64,000 bases of DNA from Leishmania mexicana MHOM/GT/2001/U1103 (GCF_000234665.1 NC_018312.1:256516-320515); one strand, 5' to 3'; positions 9,579 through 20,055 are shown, counted from the stretch's first letter. Made by a program: numbers and translations. Notes: generated by a model not told the origin, from the letters alone.

Positions 9579-10472
9579 ATGGTGGACTGTGGTAGCGACC
9601 GACAGTATCAGGCGCGGTGCGCCTACGGCAACCCCGAGAAATCGATCGAGATTCACGGCGCCAAGATGGAGACATTCAACGTGGATATCCGCAAGAACGG
9701 CGCCATGCGCAATCGAGCCATGGTGCTCTCCGGCCTCGCGGGTCTGTGCACGGCGGCAGGGGCCGTGGCCGTGGCTGTGGGCGCGCCACAATTGCCGGGT
9801 CGTCTGCGCGGCCTGCGGGACGCGCCGTGCATGGCTCTGTGGACGGCGGCTGGCGGTTTGTGCTTGGCGTACGTGTCGACTAGCTCCTTCTCCTTTGAGC
9901 GCGCCATCTACGACCTAGAATATCGGCGTGAGATGTGGGAGATTGAAAATCACCTGTCCGGCGAAGTTCAGGAGATGCTGTCTATCTACAAGAGCCAGGG
10001 ACTGACCGAGGAAGAGGCACTCATTGTTACCCGTATCTTCGCGCGACAGAAGACAGTATTCGCCAACTTGATGATGGTCGAGGAGCTCGGCTACTCCCGA
10101 CTAGAGCCGCCTACGACAAGCGAGGCAGTCACAAACGTCGGCGTACCTGCCGTAATGGGTTTCGTGATTGGCGTCGCGACGCCGCTGTTGTGCTTGGCGG
10201 GTGCACTACGCGCAAGTTCTTGCGGCCAGAGCAGCAGCATGAGTGCTGACTGCGGCGGTGCGGTCCCTGGTCCGTCTGCGGTAACGACGCAGGCAAAATT
10301 GTTGGGTGCGGGCATCTTTTGCATGTGTACTGCCGTGTTGAGCTACGTGCAGACGGAGGTCTTTTTCGGCGCCTACGCACATGCGCCTGCGTTGCTTCAC
10401 ACGACCGTGTCCAACGCCGCCGGCATCGGTTCCGTGTTCGGCCTCAGCTATTTGGCGGCGCGTTTGGCGTAA
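9579..10472 (+). CDS. VIT1/CCC1-family iron/manganese transporter-like protein
   Basis: 297 residues. Five hydrophobic segments are visible (about 48-70, 85-103, 187-210, 240-262 and 270-294). Between the second and third lies a charged helical stretch (105-172) matching the cytosolic metal-binding domain of VIT transporters: acidic residues in ERAIYDLEYRREMWEIEN, then LMMVEELGY with M165, M166 and E169 spaced as in plant VIT1. VIT proteins move Fe2+ or Mn2+ out of the cytosol, into vacuole-like stores, in exchange for protons. Two features are odd. The first membrane segment (AMVLSGLAGLCTAAG) has no Asp, and the usual GEY motif of segment 2 reads LAY, so the membrane acidic residues are missing. 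The in-frame extension upstream to 9294 is UTR. The gene is bracketed by the direct repeats B2 and B3. Family call is firm; transport activity is uncertain. Confidence 0.85.
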   Translation: MVDCGSDRQYQARCAYGNPEKSIEIHGAKMETFNVDIRKNGAMRNRAMVLSGLAGLCTAAGAVAVAVGAPQLPGRLRGLRDAPCMALWTAAGGLCLAYVSTSSFSFERAIYDLEYRREMWEIENHLSGEVQEMLSIYKSQGLTEEEALIVTRIFARQKTVFANLMMVEELGYSRLEPPTTSEAVTNVGVPAVMGFVIGVATPLLCLAGALRASSCGQSSSMSADCGGAVPGPSAVTTQAKLLGAGIFCMCTAVLSYVQTEVFFGAYAHAPALLHTTVSNAAGIGSVFGLSYLAARLA

Positions 10473-11022
10473 GAGAGAAACAGACATGTGCTTCGCGTGC
10501 GATGGCGCGACTCGCGACTTGGCAGAGAGAGTTGGTAGCAACAGAAGAGGCAGTGAGCGGCTGTGGAGGTGGTGTCCAACAAGTGTTGAAGCAACGAGTA
10601 CGGATAAAGCCAATTACGGGTCGCGGGGGAAGACGGCGGCTACAATTGAGCCAGTGCGCTGTATGGACTGTGCGGACTGCTGTGGTGTGCGCTACCGCTG
10701 TGACACTGCAGAGCATGAAAAGGGGATCAGAGTAGCGCGAGCGGGAGAGCGGGCTACAAAGAGCACGTGCGCGTTAAAAAAAAGGTACACAGCGCCTCGT
10801 CGTACGTGTAGCCGAGGACGTACAACCCCACTCTTCTTCCTTTTTCACTCCCGGGGTACCTTTGGGCCGGCGCGAGGTCCGCTAAGGTGCTTCTCTCCGC
10901 ACAAGCCTGAAGATATGGGCCGCATGCTCGCTGTTTGCTTCCGTTCTTTACTGAGCGCGTCTCTCATTCTCGTTTTGTGTGTGTGTGTGTGCCTGCGCGT
11001 ACGAGTGGGCAACTTCTAAGAT

Positions 11023-11686
11023 ATGTTTGTCTGTGGCTCGGTGCGGCTGTGCATGTCGCCTACGATTCCGGTTCGGAAAAAGATGCCCCTGATGCTGCCG
11101 GCCACCCCACGGTGGCATCAGGGTGCGGGACCCAACGCTGTGCGGATGCCAAGAACTCGCATCCCAGCGCTTCGGGTGCGGGCTCCGGACTCTTGGTGTC
11201 GGCGGACAGGCCTGGGCTGGCGGTGTGCCGAAGAGACATGTGGCCATGATGATCGCGTCTGGGGCCGCTCGCTGCGAATCGCATCGCCGACTCAACACGT
11301 GCGCGCATCGGGGTGCAGCGGACGCGAGCCTCCGTGCGGCGCTGGTGGCGCAGCACGTACCCGAGGACGGACGAGCATGCGAGGCGCATGGCCCGACTCG
11401 ACGGCAGGCGGCTCGTGCTGGACGACGAGGATTTAGCGGTGGCGCGGCAGAGGCAGGTGGGCTGCGGCTGCATGCGCGTATTTGCTGAGCTGCTCGCGGT
11501 AGAAGGGCATGCTGGCACGAGAGAAAGAGCGATGTGTATGTGTGTGCTAGTGCATGGCGTGGGGTGCGCCATATCGTGTCCAGTGAGGCAGGGCTGGAAG
11601 AGGGGGATGAGGATGTGGTCGCGGCAAGGCGCTGCGTGTGCGGGAACCACGTACGTTGTGCCCCCGATGTGGGTCACACACTCAGA
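11023..11686 (+). mobile_element. SIDER-like retroposon, family B copy B3 (long copy)
   Basis: 664 bp, same orientation and extent as B2, with about five substitutions. It retains the signature hairpin. It lies about 550 bp downstream of the VIT stop codon, so it is probably in that gene's 3' UTR. Together B2 and B3 form direct repeats with a 3,043-bp period around the VIT gene. Confidence 0.75.
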
Positions 11687-12017
11687 CACAGGCGGAAGGG
11701 GTTGTTGGTCGCTGTTGTGTTGAGACTTTTCCGGTGATGTTTGTGTGTAGCTGTGTTTATAGTAGGCGAGGCTTTTTTTCTTTTTCCTGCGGGGCGATTC
11801 AATGACCTTCTTGTTGCTCGTGTTGCTACGAATGGTGCAGAGTTGTTCACGGGGCGAGGGATGCGGCGCAGGGCGAATGGCGAACCAGAAAGGATTTTAA
11901 AAAAAGTTGGATGCGAGGTGCTCAGAGGCGCTTTCAGCAGGATGGGTAGGTCCTGGCGAGTGAATGAAGTCTAAGTAGACGCGCGACGTTTTTTTTTGTC
12001 CGGTTGGGGGACGTGAT

Positions 12018-12043
12018 CTGAAGGCCAAGAAAGATGCCTTCAG
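12018..12043 (+). other. Perfect 8-bp hairpin
   Basis: CTGAAGGC and GCCTTCAG flank a 10-nt loop. It lies in the VIT-UGGT spacer. No following T run is present, and terminators of the bacterial kind are not expected here; role unknown. Confidence 0.45.
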
Positions 12044-12347
12044 CTAGTTTTACCCCTATTTGATTCTGCCCGGTGCCCACAACTCCATCTTCGCGCTTCG
12101 CCGAGTCTTTATTTTTTGAGTCTGGTGGAGACAGAGTGAATGCTTGTGCTTTTCTGTGTGACCGTCGTTGCTAGTTTCTTATCCCGTTTCGCGGTTGTGC
12201 GCACACATGTGTTTTTGCTTCAGTTGGCTGGGCCTGCTCGCTTGGCTTGCGCATCAACGCACACGCACACACATATATATATAAACTGAAGTGTCTGCTC
12301 GGTGTTCGAACTCCGTTCTTCACGCGAGATGAAGACAGTGCACAGGG

Positions 12348-12369
12348 GAGACGGGCTTTTGCCCGTCTC
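12348..12369 (+). other. Perfect 9-bp hairpin with TTTT loop
   Basis: GAGACGGGC and GCCCGTCTC enclose a four-T loop. Further G and C pairing outside it is possible across a short bulge. It lies in the same spacer as the hairpin at 12018-12043; role unknown. Confidence 0.5.
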
Positions 12370-13215
12370 GTGACCCCTCATATAAGACGAAAAGGAGAGA
12401 CAGCAGGGAGTGTGGTCCGCGAACAGAGGGAGCGCGGAGGCGCACGCGCGTTGGGACGACGAAAAGAGGAACGGGTGTGATGGCCCGCCTTTTTTTTCGA
12501 GTGCGTGTGCCTTAGCTTGCTTTCATCCGGATGGAACGGGACACGGTCTGCGAGTGCGCAGCAGCCCCCCCCCCCCCTCCGCCGCACTCCCCTCCCCGAA
12601 AAAAAAAGAAAATCAAAGTGTCTTACCTGGCGTGGTAAACGTGACTCCTGACGGGGTGGTGGTGGTTAGGAGGCAGGGGGAGTGTACTGGCAGGCCCTCC
12701 CCTCTCCTTTTTCCCTTTTATGGTCGCCTAACCGTCCCCTCAGACACGCATCAACATACACGCGGTGTATTGCCACAGTATCCATCCGTCTCTCTGTGCC
12801 TTCTTCTTCCTCTATGGCCGCCTTTGCCCTTCTTGACCCCACCCTTCTCCACTGTGCCCATGCCTGATCTACTATGATGACTAAAAATATATATATTTGA
12901 GGGGCGGGCGGGGGACTTCGCTATTGCGGATTTCAACACCCGACCTACTCTCACGCGCATACATCTCCTGACGAGTATTTCTCTATCTGTGTGTGCGTGG
13001 GCGTGTCGGGGCACTACTTGCATAAAAATAACGAAAAAAACAAGCGAAAAAAAGGGCTTCGTGCATCTCCCATCATTTTCAGACGTCACCCCTGCATTTT
13101 ATTATTTCGCCGACGATGTTGCTCTTCTTGCATCCGTTTCCCTCCACTGCTTTTCTTTTGTTGCACATGCTCCGCTGCGGCTCCACCGTACAACGAACGT
13201 GAGATATCGTCTCAC

Positions 13216-13260
13216 CAACACACACACACACACACATATCTATAAATATATATATATATC
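13216..13260. repeat. CA/TA microsatellite
   Basis: A run of CA dinucleotides passes into an interrupted TA run. It lies about 400 bp upstream of the UGGT start. Confidence 0.9.
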
Positions 13261-13403
13261 ATTAGCGCTCAGACGAAAAAAAGGGAGAAACGGAAAAGGA
13301 AAAGGAAGAAGAGCCCTCGCAAGCGCATCCTTCACACCAAAGAAAGCAAAGAAAAAATCAACAAACGCACCGGAAACATTCCCGCCTGCATTCTCCGTTC
13401 GCC

Positions 13404-13508
13404 CGCTCTCTCCCCCTCCTCTCCCTCCTGCTGTCCTTTGCTTTCCGTCCTTGTTATGTATATATATTTATGTATATTCATATATATATATTGACTCGAA
13501 ATCATCAG
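13404..13508 (+). promoter_or_regulatory. Candidate spliced-leader acceptor, UGGT gene
   Basis: A strong CT tract (13409-13453) is followed by AT-rich sequence and the first AG at 13507-13508. No ATG occurs between this AG and 13667, which supports that start codon. Confidence 0.42.
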
Positions 13509-13666
13509 GAAGCACACACGTGCGGAAGCATTTCAATACTTGCTGCTTCCGAGTTGTGACGCACCGCGCGCGTATCAACGCTCCCAGCAGTGGAAAACGG
13601 AGGAGGCGAAGTGGTTGCTCGCATCGCTAAACACAGACGCACATACACAAAGTGGGCTGCGTGAGT

Positions 13667-16600
13667 ATGCCAGGTGGGGTGATACCGTGCTTGATGACGT
13701 CCTCGAGGTTCAGGATGGGCGGAGGTGCAGCGCCGTCGTCTTTAATCTCCTTTCTCGCACTACTGCCACTGCTGATGGTACTCATCCTGGGCGTCACGGC
13801 ACAGACGGCACTTGGCAAGGGCATCCACGCTGCTGTGGAGGCTTCGTGGAACGAGACATCGCTCTATCAGGAGGGCTGCGAGTGGGCAGCGCGCTCTTTC
13901 GGCGATGAGGCCTTCTACAGTTGTCTCAATGCCCTCTGGCCGCCGTCTCCGTCACAGGACCACAGAGGCAGTAGCGCGGACTCTGAGGGGGCGCGCGAGG
14001 CGGCTAGCGCTCGCTTCCGCACGCAGCAGCTGCAGTACACGAGACTTCTCGAGGTTCTCTTTCGCCTGCCTGAGACGCGAGGCGCCGACAGGGCCTTCTT
14101 TGAAGCAGAGATGGCGGCTCGCGTCTACTCGCCGGCGGTGGAGGCGCACTACGCCCTTGCTGATAAGGCTCTGCGCGAGACAACGACGCCGCCATCCTTG
14201 TCGGAGAGGGATGACAGCGACGAAGGCGAGGGTGGGAGCAACAGCAGGTCGGCCTGTGCCGACTCCTTCGCCGTAGTTTACACCCGCACTGCCCCAGATG
14301 CCCCACTACAGGCGCTTCGTGTCAAAACGCCTTCAGGTCTGAAGAGCGCAGTTGGTGGTGCGGGGGAGCCACACAGAAATGCGCTGGTGTCCATTGACGA
14401 GGTTGCTTTCGCGAGCTTTGATCACCGTCACCCGGCGTCATCGCTGGCTACTGTTCGAGAGGTGCCGGCTGTGGTGGTTCTGTATGGACTGCCTGGCTCC
14501 GCTGCCGCACACGCGCTGCACCGCGTTGCTGTGGAGCTTTCGACTCCTTCCGACGCCGCCAGTGCCACCGCCGCTGGTGTTCCGGCCTATTTCTGGCGCC
14601 ATCTACCAGTGTCGGTGTCACGTCTCTGCGCCGCTGCTGGTGCTCCTGAGCGGTCATATGCAGCAGCGATGACGAGTCTGTGGGACAGGCCTTTGGCTGT
14701 GCAGGGCTATGGCGTTACCGTAGACATTAAAAACATGGAGTACAAGGTGCTGGATGAGAAAGCGGCAGCGCAGCAACAAACCCAGGAGCAGAACTCGATG
14801 ACACCGGATACGGGATCGTCGCATGATAGCACTGATGCTCCGGCTTCGGCGATTCGGGTACCGGAGACGCAGATGGACCGCATCGTTGGCGGCTTTCACG
14901 TTGATCGGCTGAAGGAGCGCTACCCAGGCTCGGCTGCCTCCATCGACGAGTTCGCCATCCTCCTTGACGAGGAGATGGGCAGCGACGACGTGAAGGTGAA
15001 CTTTGATGCGTGGGAGCTGCAGAAAATAGGCCTTGCGGCGACGCAGTATATCAGCCAAGTGGAGAACCACAACCGGCGCTTGCACGTGCTAATGGACATG
15101 GTGAAGCGGTTCCCGACGTACGCCGCCGCCCTCTCCCGCATCGCTGCGGTACCCAGCCGACTGGTGGAGGTGCAGAAGACTTTGTTCATTCTCCGCCAGC
15201 GCACGAGACCAGGTCAGTCAGCGTTCTTCGTGGACGGCTGGCGAGTGGCGGAGAAGGAGCTCACCCTCTTTGGAGTCCTGGAAGCCTTGCATGAGGAAGA
15301 GCGGCTCGTTCGGGGCATCAAAACGGTGCTGACCACGCACGCAGTCGCCGCTGCTGACGCTAATTCTGTCGGAGAAGACACGGTACGCGAGGCGCGCACG
15401 GTGCCACTAGCACCCGCCGTGGTCGAGAAGGTTGCCGACTACGTGAAGCGGAAGAGTCGCCGCGCCATTGTCAGCTTCGAGGACAGCGCCGATACGGAGT
15501 CTGCGTACGCGATTCCTTCGGAGCACATCATCTGGATCAACAATGTCGAGACAAACCGGCGGTTCAAGAGGCTGCCACCGGTACTTTCCCTCCTCTTAGC
15601 CCGTGGCAACGTCAAAACGCCGCTTCCGCGGCGCAACTTGCTGAATTTTGTGTTTTTGTTGAATCCGGTCTCCAGGTCGAGTCTGCAGATGATATCCCTC
15701 CTGTTCCGCCTCCATCAGGGGGACCTCGTCGCTCGCTACGGACTTGCACTGGCGGACCAGACATGGTCGCCTGTGTTTGAGGCAGAGGTGCAGGGTGGTG
15801 TTGGCGGCTTCAAGGGCGAGTCTGCCGGGTCGAAGGCCGCGCTTCAGGTATTCGCTCTCGTGTATCACCTTGCTGCTAAGGGCAAGGAGGATTATGTGCT
15901 GCTCTTTCTGATGGAGCTGTTCGAAGAAGCCACGCAGGCCAGGGCGGACACAATTCCTGACGCGGTGATCTCTCGTGTTTGCACGAGGACTGCACAGGCG
16001 CAGCTAAACTCCGATGTCGGTGAACTGATAAGCAATGCGGATTTTCTGAGCCACTACCACGAGACACAAGCGTCGCTGCGCCGCTTCCGTGTTCCCGAGT
16101 ACCCGGCCATCTTCCTCAACGGTGTCCTGCTGGGAAACAACATAGCCGTCATTTCAACCGCGTTCCAAAGGGAGATGGCGTTGCTGCGGGGGTGGGTAGA
16201 AAGAAGGGCCCTGAGAGACGAGATGAAGGACATTTACAGCGCCATTCTCAAGCAGCGAGGCGCTGCGGACCACCTGCAACCCGCAGTCGTGCGTGCCCCG
16301 GTGACCATGCGTTGGTCGGACACACCAACCACGGTCGCCTACATTGAGAGTCTGCCATACGTGTATAGTGCTTCGTACGCTCAAGAAGTCCCGGCACTCA
16401 CGCAACTTGCGACGCTGCCGTGCGAATTTACGACTGCGATGCTGCAGCAGCTGCGAACGGTCATGACAGCGCTGGAAGAGTGCGGCGGTGCCGCGATGGC
16501 GCAGGGAACGATCCATGAAGTGTGCGGCACTCTGCGGCTCTCGCTGGTTTCGTGTCCAGCCGCCACTTCTCTCTTTCATCGCCACGTTGCAGCGCTTCAG

Positions 16601-19048
16601 CAGCGGCTGGCTCGCAGCAGCATGCGGAAGGCAGCGCGGTACACTACACTTCGACGGTACGTGTCCCACATCGCGGAAGCCGTGGCGTCGGCGAATGTGG
16701 GCGTGAACGCTGTTCTGGACACAGAGACGGTGGCTGCAGCGCTGGCGGCGGCACCACTCCCTGCCGACCTGCAGGAGTTGGTCGGTGTCTCACGCCGTAC
16801 CGATACAAATGCATCGCCGCAGTGGGCCCGCGCAGAGGTGCAGTTTTGGTCTGCTCTCGCCGACGCGTATCACGGAAGCGGCGGCAACGTCGCCCTGGTC
16901 ACCAACGGTCGCATCGTTGCCATGGATGCCAGCTTTAGCGCTGCAGACGTTCTCTCGGCAGCTCGGCTCGTGGCGCCCATCACAAAGGCGGTCCAGAAGG
17001 CGGTGATGAATGTGAGATTTGCCGAGATGAGCACCGCCGACGGCGGCTACGCTGCAGATGAGTTGGACAACAACTTTTTCGCTAGCAAAGCTGCCTGCCT
17101 GAGCAGCCTGTTCGGAGACGAGTTCGCGCGGCACATGGTGAAGCAGAGCTCCTCCATGTCTGCTCTGATGCGGGAGGAGGGCGTCCTGGGCTCTGAAAAG
17201 GACTGGAAGCCGCTGCAGGCAGTGCTGTTCACGGTGAGCAACTTCGCCAAGGAAGCTGGGGAAGAAGCAGACGCAACGAGTGGGGCGGTGACACAGCCGC
17301 TGCACCATGTGACTGCCGTAGTGGATCCTTCGTCGCGTGATGCTCAAGTGATCGTTTCGCTCGCTCACTACCTCGTCCAGTCCCCGCTGCACATTCACCT
17401 TACTGTTCTGCTGAATCCCTCACTGGATGTCAAGTTCCCGATTCGAAACTTCTACCAGTACGTCGCGACCCCCGCGTTGGCGTTCGAGGAAACCACCGGC
17501 CGCGTCGTCGCGCCGCATGCCACCTTCTCGCAGATGCCGTCGTCGACGCTGCTCACGCTCGGCGTCGACGAACCGCCGTCGTGGACCGTCTTCTCGCAGG
17601 ATGCCGAGGTGGATCTGGACAATATCATGCTGTCGAGGCTGCCTCGCAACACTCTCTTTGTGACGGCGGCCTACAGCATTCACTCAGTGCTGATAACGGG
17701 TGGCACCACCGATGTGCAGACGGGTGTCGCCCCTGACGGGCTTCCACTTTCCTTGCTCCATTCGTCTCGCGCACGCGGCGCTGCAGAGGTGGCCTCGGCA
17801 GCGCGCACCACCGACACACAAGTGATGGCGAACCAAGGCGGATACTACCAGCTGCAGGCAAACCCGGGACTCTGGTACCTGTCCATCAAGGAAGGCCCGG
17901 TGGCGGCGGCCTACTGCATCAAGGCCATCGACGGCCACGCCGTGCGCGACTGCGCGGAGGGGGCGAGCGGGTCGTCGCTGACGAACTGGACACAGGGCCA
18001 GCGCATCCCGCTCGTGATCGACTCCTTCCGCGGCCGTTTTCTGTCGCTACAAGTGGGCCACACGCCTACATCGGAGGTGACAACCGATTTGCACACGATC
18101 CTGCAGCAAATGGCGTCCGATGTGCGGCTCGAGTGGCCTCCCTCGTATTCGGCGCGTACCGCAAACCCTACGCTGCCAGCGAAACCGACGCTCAACATCT
18201 TCTCCGTTGCCTCCGGTCACCTGTACGAGCGCTTTCTACGAATGATGATGTATAGCGTTCACAAAACGTCGAGTGATCAGCACGGCATCAACACGACGCG
18301 CATCAAGTTCTGGGTGATTGAGAACTTTCTCTCCCCGCAGTTCAAGCGGTACATCCCCCTCCTCGCGGAGCGGCTGGGGTTCGAAGTAGGCTTTGTGACG
18401 TACCGCTGGCCGTGGTGGCTGCCACGGCAAACAGAGAAGCAGCGCAAGATCTGGGCCTACAAGATTCTCTTCCTGGACGTGCTGTTCCCTCTCGACGTGG
18501 ACCGGATCATCTTCGTCGACGCTGACCAGACTGCTCAGGCGGACCTGCATGAGTTGTACAACATGAACATTGACGGCAAGCCAATCGCCATGACCCCGTT
18601 CTGCCACAAGTTCAAAAACAAGGCGACCACGTCGTTCCGATTCTGGGAACAGGGATTCTGGAAGGACCACCTGCGCGGCAAGCCCTACCACATCAGCGCT
18701 ATCTTCCTCGTCGACCTGCGCCGCTTTCGCGCGATGTTTGCTGGCGACCAGTACCGCAGCACCTACGCCAGCTTGGAAGGGGATCCGAACAGCCTGCAGA
18801 ACCTCGATCAGGACCTGCCCAACTACCTGCAGTCCTCAGTTCCCATCTTCTCCTTGCCAGAAGAGTGGCTCTGGTGCGAGACGTGGTGCAGCGAGAAAAG
18901 CAAATCGAAAGCCAAGACGATCGACCTCTGCAACAACCCGCGAACGAAGATGCCAAAGCTGGAGAACGCCAAGATGGTCATTCCCGGCTGGGAGGAACTG
19001 GACAACAAGCTTCAGAGCTTGTCGGATAGTGTGCTTGCCAGCTTGTGA
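13667..19048 (+). CDS. UGGT: UDP-glucose:glycoprotein glucosyltransferase (UGGT)
   Basis: 1,793 residues. UGGT is the ER folding sensor: it re-adds one glucose from UDP-glucose to high-mannose glycans on misfolded glycoproteins so that calreticulin can rebind them. A hydrophobic signal segment lies at about 24-44 and ends at GVTAQT. The long middle is the region that forms tandem thioredoxin-like and beta-sandwich modules in known UGGTs. The C-terminal 280 residues (about 1505-1785) are a GT24 catalytic domain: LNIFSVASGHLYERF, a DxD metal site FVDADQ (D1618, D1620), LDQDLPNY and EWLWCETWC are all visible. The frame extends five codons upstream only from a GTG; the ATG at 13667 is the first after the predicted acceptor, but Mets at 13694 or 13715 would also give a good signal peptide. 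It ends SDSVLASL, without a classical KDEL- or MDDL-like ER retrieval signal. Confidence 0.96.
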   Translation: MPGGVIPCLMTSSRFRMGGGAAPSSLISFLALLPLLMVLILGVTAQTALGKGIHAAVEASWNETSLYQEGCEWAARSFGDEAFYSCLNALWPPSPSQDHRGSSADSEGAREAASARFRTQQLQYTRLLEVLFRLPETRGADRAFFEAEMAARVYSPAVEAHYALADKALRETTTPPSLSERDDSDEGEGGSNSRSACADSFAVVYTRTAPDAPLQALRVKTPSGLKSAVGGAGEPHRNALVSIDEVAFASFDHRHPASSLATVREVPAVVVLYGLPGSAAAHALHRVAVELSTPSDAASATAAGVPAYFWRHLPVSVSRLCAAAGAPERSYAAAMTSLWDRPLAVQGYGVTVDIKNMEYKVLDEKAAAQQQTQEQNSMTPDTGSSHDSTDAPASAIRVPETQMDRIVGGFHVDRLKERYPGSAASIDEFAILLDEEMGSDDVKVNFDAWELQKIGLAATQYISQVENHNRRLHVLMDMVKRFPTYAAALSRIAAVPSRLVEVQKTLFILRQRTRPGQSAFFVDGWRVAEKELTLFGVLEALHEEERLVRGIKTVLTTHAVAAADANSVGEDTVREARTVPLAPAVVEKVADYVKRKSRRAIVSFEDSADTESAYAIPSEHIIWINNVETNRRFKRLPPVLSLLLARGNVKTPLPRRNLLNFVFLLNPVSRSSLQMISLLFRLHQGDLVARYGLALADQTWSPVFEAEVQGGVGGFKGESAGSKAALQVFALVYHLAAKGKEDYVLLFLMELFEEATQARADTIPDAVISRVCTRTAQAQLNSDVGELISNADFLSHYHETQASLRRFRVPEYPAIFLNGVLLGNNIAVISTAFQREMALLRGWVERRALRDEMKDIYSAILKQRGAADHLQPAVVRAPVTMRWSDTPTTVAYIESLPYVYSASYAQEVPALTQLATLPCEFTTAMLQQLRTVMTALEECGGAAMAQGTIHEVCGTLRLSLVSCPAATSLFHRHVAALQQRLARSSMRKAARYTTLRRYVSHIAEAVASANVGVNAVLDTETVAAALAAAPLPADLQELVGVSRRTDTNASPQWARAEVQFWSALADAYHGSGGNVALVTNGRIVAMDASFSAADVLSAARLVAPITKAVQKAVMNVRFAEMSTADGGYAADELDNNFFASKAACLSSLFGDEFARHMVKQSSSMSALMREEGVLGSEKDWKPLQAVLFTVSNFAKEAGEEADATSGAVTQPLHHVTAVVDPSSRDAQVIVSLAHYLVQSPLHIHLTVLLNPSLDVKFPIRNFYQYVATPALAFEETTGRVVAPHATFSQMPSSTLLTLGVDEPPSWTVFSQDAEVDLDNIMLSRLPRNTLFVTAAYSIHSVLITGGTTDVQTGVAPDGLPLSLLHSSRARGAAEVASAARTTDTQVMANQGGYYQLQANPGLWYLSIKEGPVAAAYCIKAIDGHAVRDCAEGASGSSLTNWTQGQRIPLVIDSFRGRFLSLQVGHTPTSEVTTDLHTILQQMASDVRLEWPPSYSARTANPTLPAKPTLNIFSVASGHLYERFLRMMMYSVHKTSSDQHGINTTRIKFWVIENFLSPQFKRYIPLLAERLGFEVGFVTYRWPWWLPRQTEKQRKIWAYKILFLDVLFPLDVDRIIFVDADQTAQADLHELYNMNIDGKPIAMTPFCHKFKNKATTSFRFWEQGFWKDHLRGKPYHISAIFLVDLRRFRAMFAGDQYRSTYASLEGDPNSLQNLDQDLPNYLQSSVPIFSLPEEWLWCETWCSEKSKSKAKTIDLCNNPRTKMPKLENAKMVIPGWEELDNKLQSLSDSVLASL

Positions 19049-19549
19049 GTGCCGAGGCGATGGCGTGGAGCCGGATCGTCTCTGAACGCCAATGCGTTCA
19101 TCTTTTACATTGCAGGAGTTTTTTCTTCTTGTCCGTGTGTGTGTGTGTTTTCAAGGCGGCAGCGTCATGTTGTGCAGGCCCCGCATGCGGGTTTGTCAAC
19201 TCATATGCCTCTCCTTTTTTCCTTCGCCTTCTGTGAGCCCATTCGTGTGCTCCCCTCTATTCATGGGCACCGCCACTGTGCTCGCAGCACGATGGCACTG
19301 CCATTGATGCCGCACGCTCATGCACACACGCAAGAAGTGCGAATGCTTGTAAGCGTCCAAGCTCAGCGCCTGCTGGATCCGGTCATGCAACACGTGGTAC
19401 ACATACACACAACTTTTTCTTTTTTCTCGTTGTGTGGAAGCAACATCTGGCGGCCCATGCGCTCGACCGTGTGTATGGGTTACACAGCACCTTTCCCCTC
19501 CCTCTCCTTTCAAGGAGAGCGAGAAGGTTTTTTGTGCTTCCTGACGACG

Positions 19550-20055
19550 GGCGGGGAGGTGGACACACCTCTCGCTGCGTGGCATCGCAGGGTCCAGTGC
19601 ACCCTTTCCCCCACTCTCTGTGTGGGAAGCCCAAGCAGCCCACCCCCTATCCCTGCCGACGCCGAGCCACTTCGGGTGGTGAAAAACTCCATGTACCTTC
19701 GACATGGTGGCGGCCAGGTTCTGGACGCTGCTGCGTCGGTGTGGCCAGCGACAGTGAATATATTGTGTGCCATCCCGGTGATGCGCGGAGTGTCCGCGTG
19801 ACTCGAACGTATCCCACACGGCCCTCGCACTGCTCCCTGGTGTGTGGCGCCTGAGTGCCACCGCGAGGGATGCGCCAGATGGGAACCTGCCTATCTGGTG
19901 CAGGGGCCGTGCTCCGATGACTGAGTCGGCGCATTGCTGTAAGCCGTGTGTGCCCACGGCTGCGCGGCACCACGCGGATGGGGGCCTGTGGCAGGCCAGG
20001 GGTGGTGGGTGGTGTGGCGTGCAACTCATGGTGTATGGCAGAAAGGGTGGACACA
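19550..20055 (+). mobile_element. SIDER-like retroposon, family A copy A2 (506-bp subtype)
   Basis: 506 bp, collinear with 47802-48307 and differing at about four positions by eye. It shares its first roughly 360 bp with A1 and A3 but has a different, longer 3' part. A 10-bp direct repeat GGTGGACACA occurs near the left end (19558-19567) and at the right end (20046-20055), like a target-site duplication. It is probably in the 3' UTR of UGGT. Confidence 0.72.

Larger units (their letters stand above)
10473..13666. other. Spacer between VIT gene and UGGT gene, with repeat B3 and hairpins
   Basis: Contains B3 (11023-11686), two perfect hairpins (12018-12043 and 12348-12369), a C run near 12570, CA and TA microsatellites (13216-13260, 13456-13490) and the UGGT acceptor region. 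Open frames here are short and low-complexity; none is supported as a gene. Confidence 0.72.

Noticed and set aside
12335..12345. CAGTGC near the VIT gene as an iron-responsive element
   Set aside because: The flanks do not form the required stem with a bulged C, and IRE/IRP control is not established in Leishmania.
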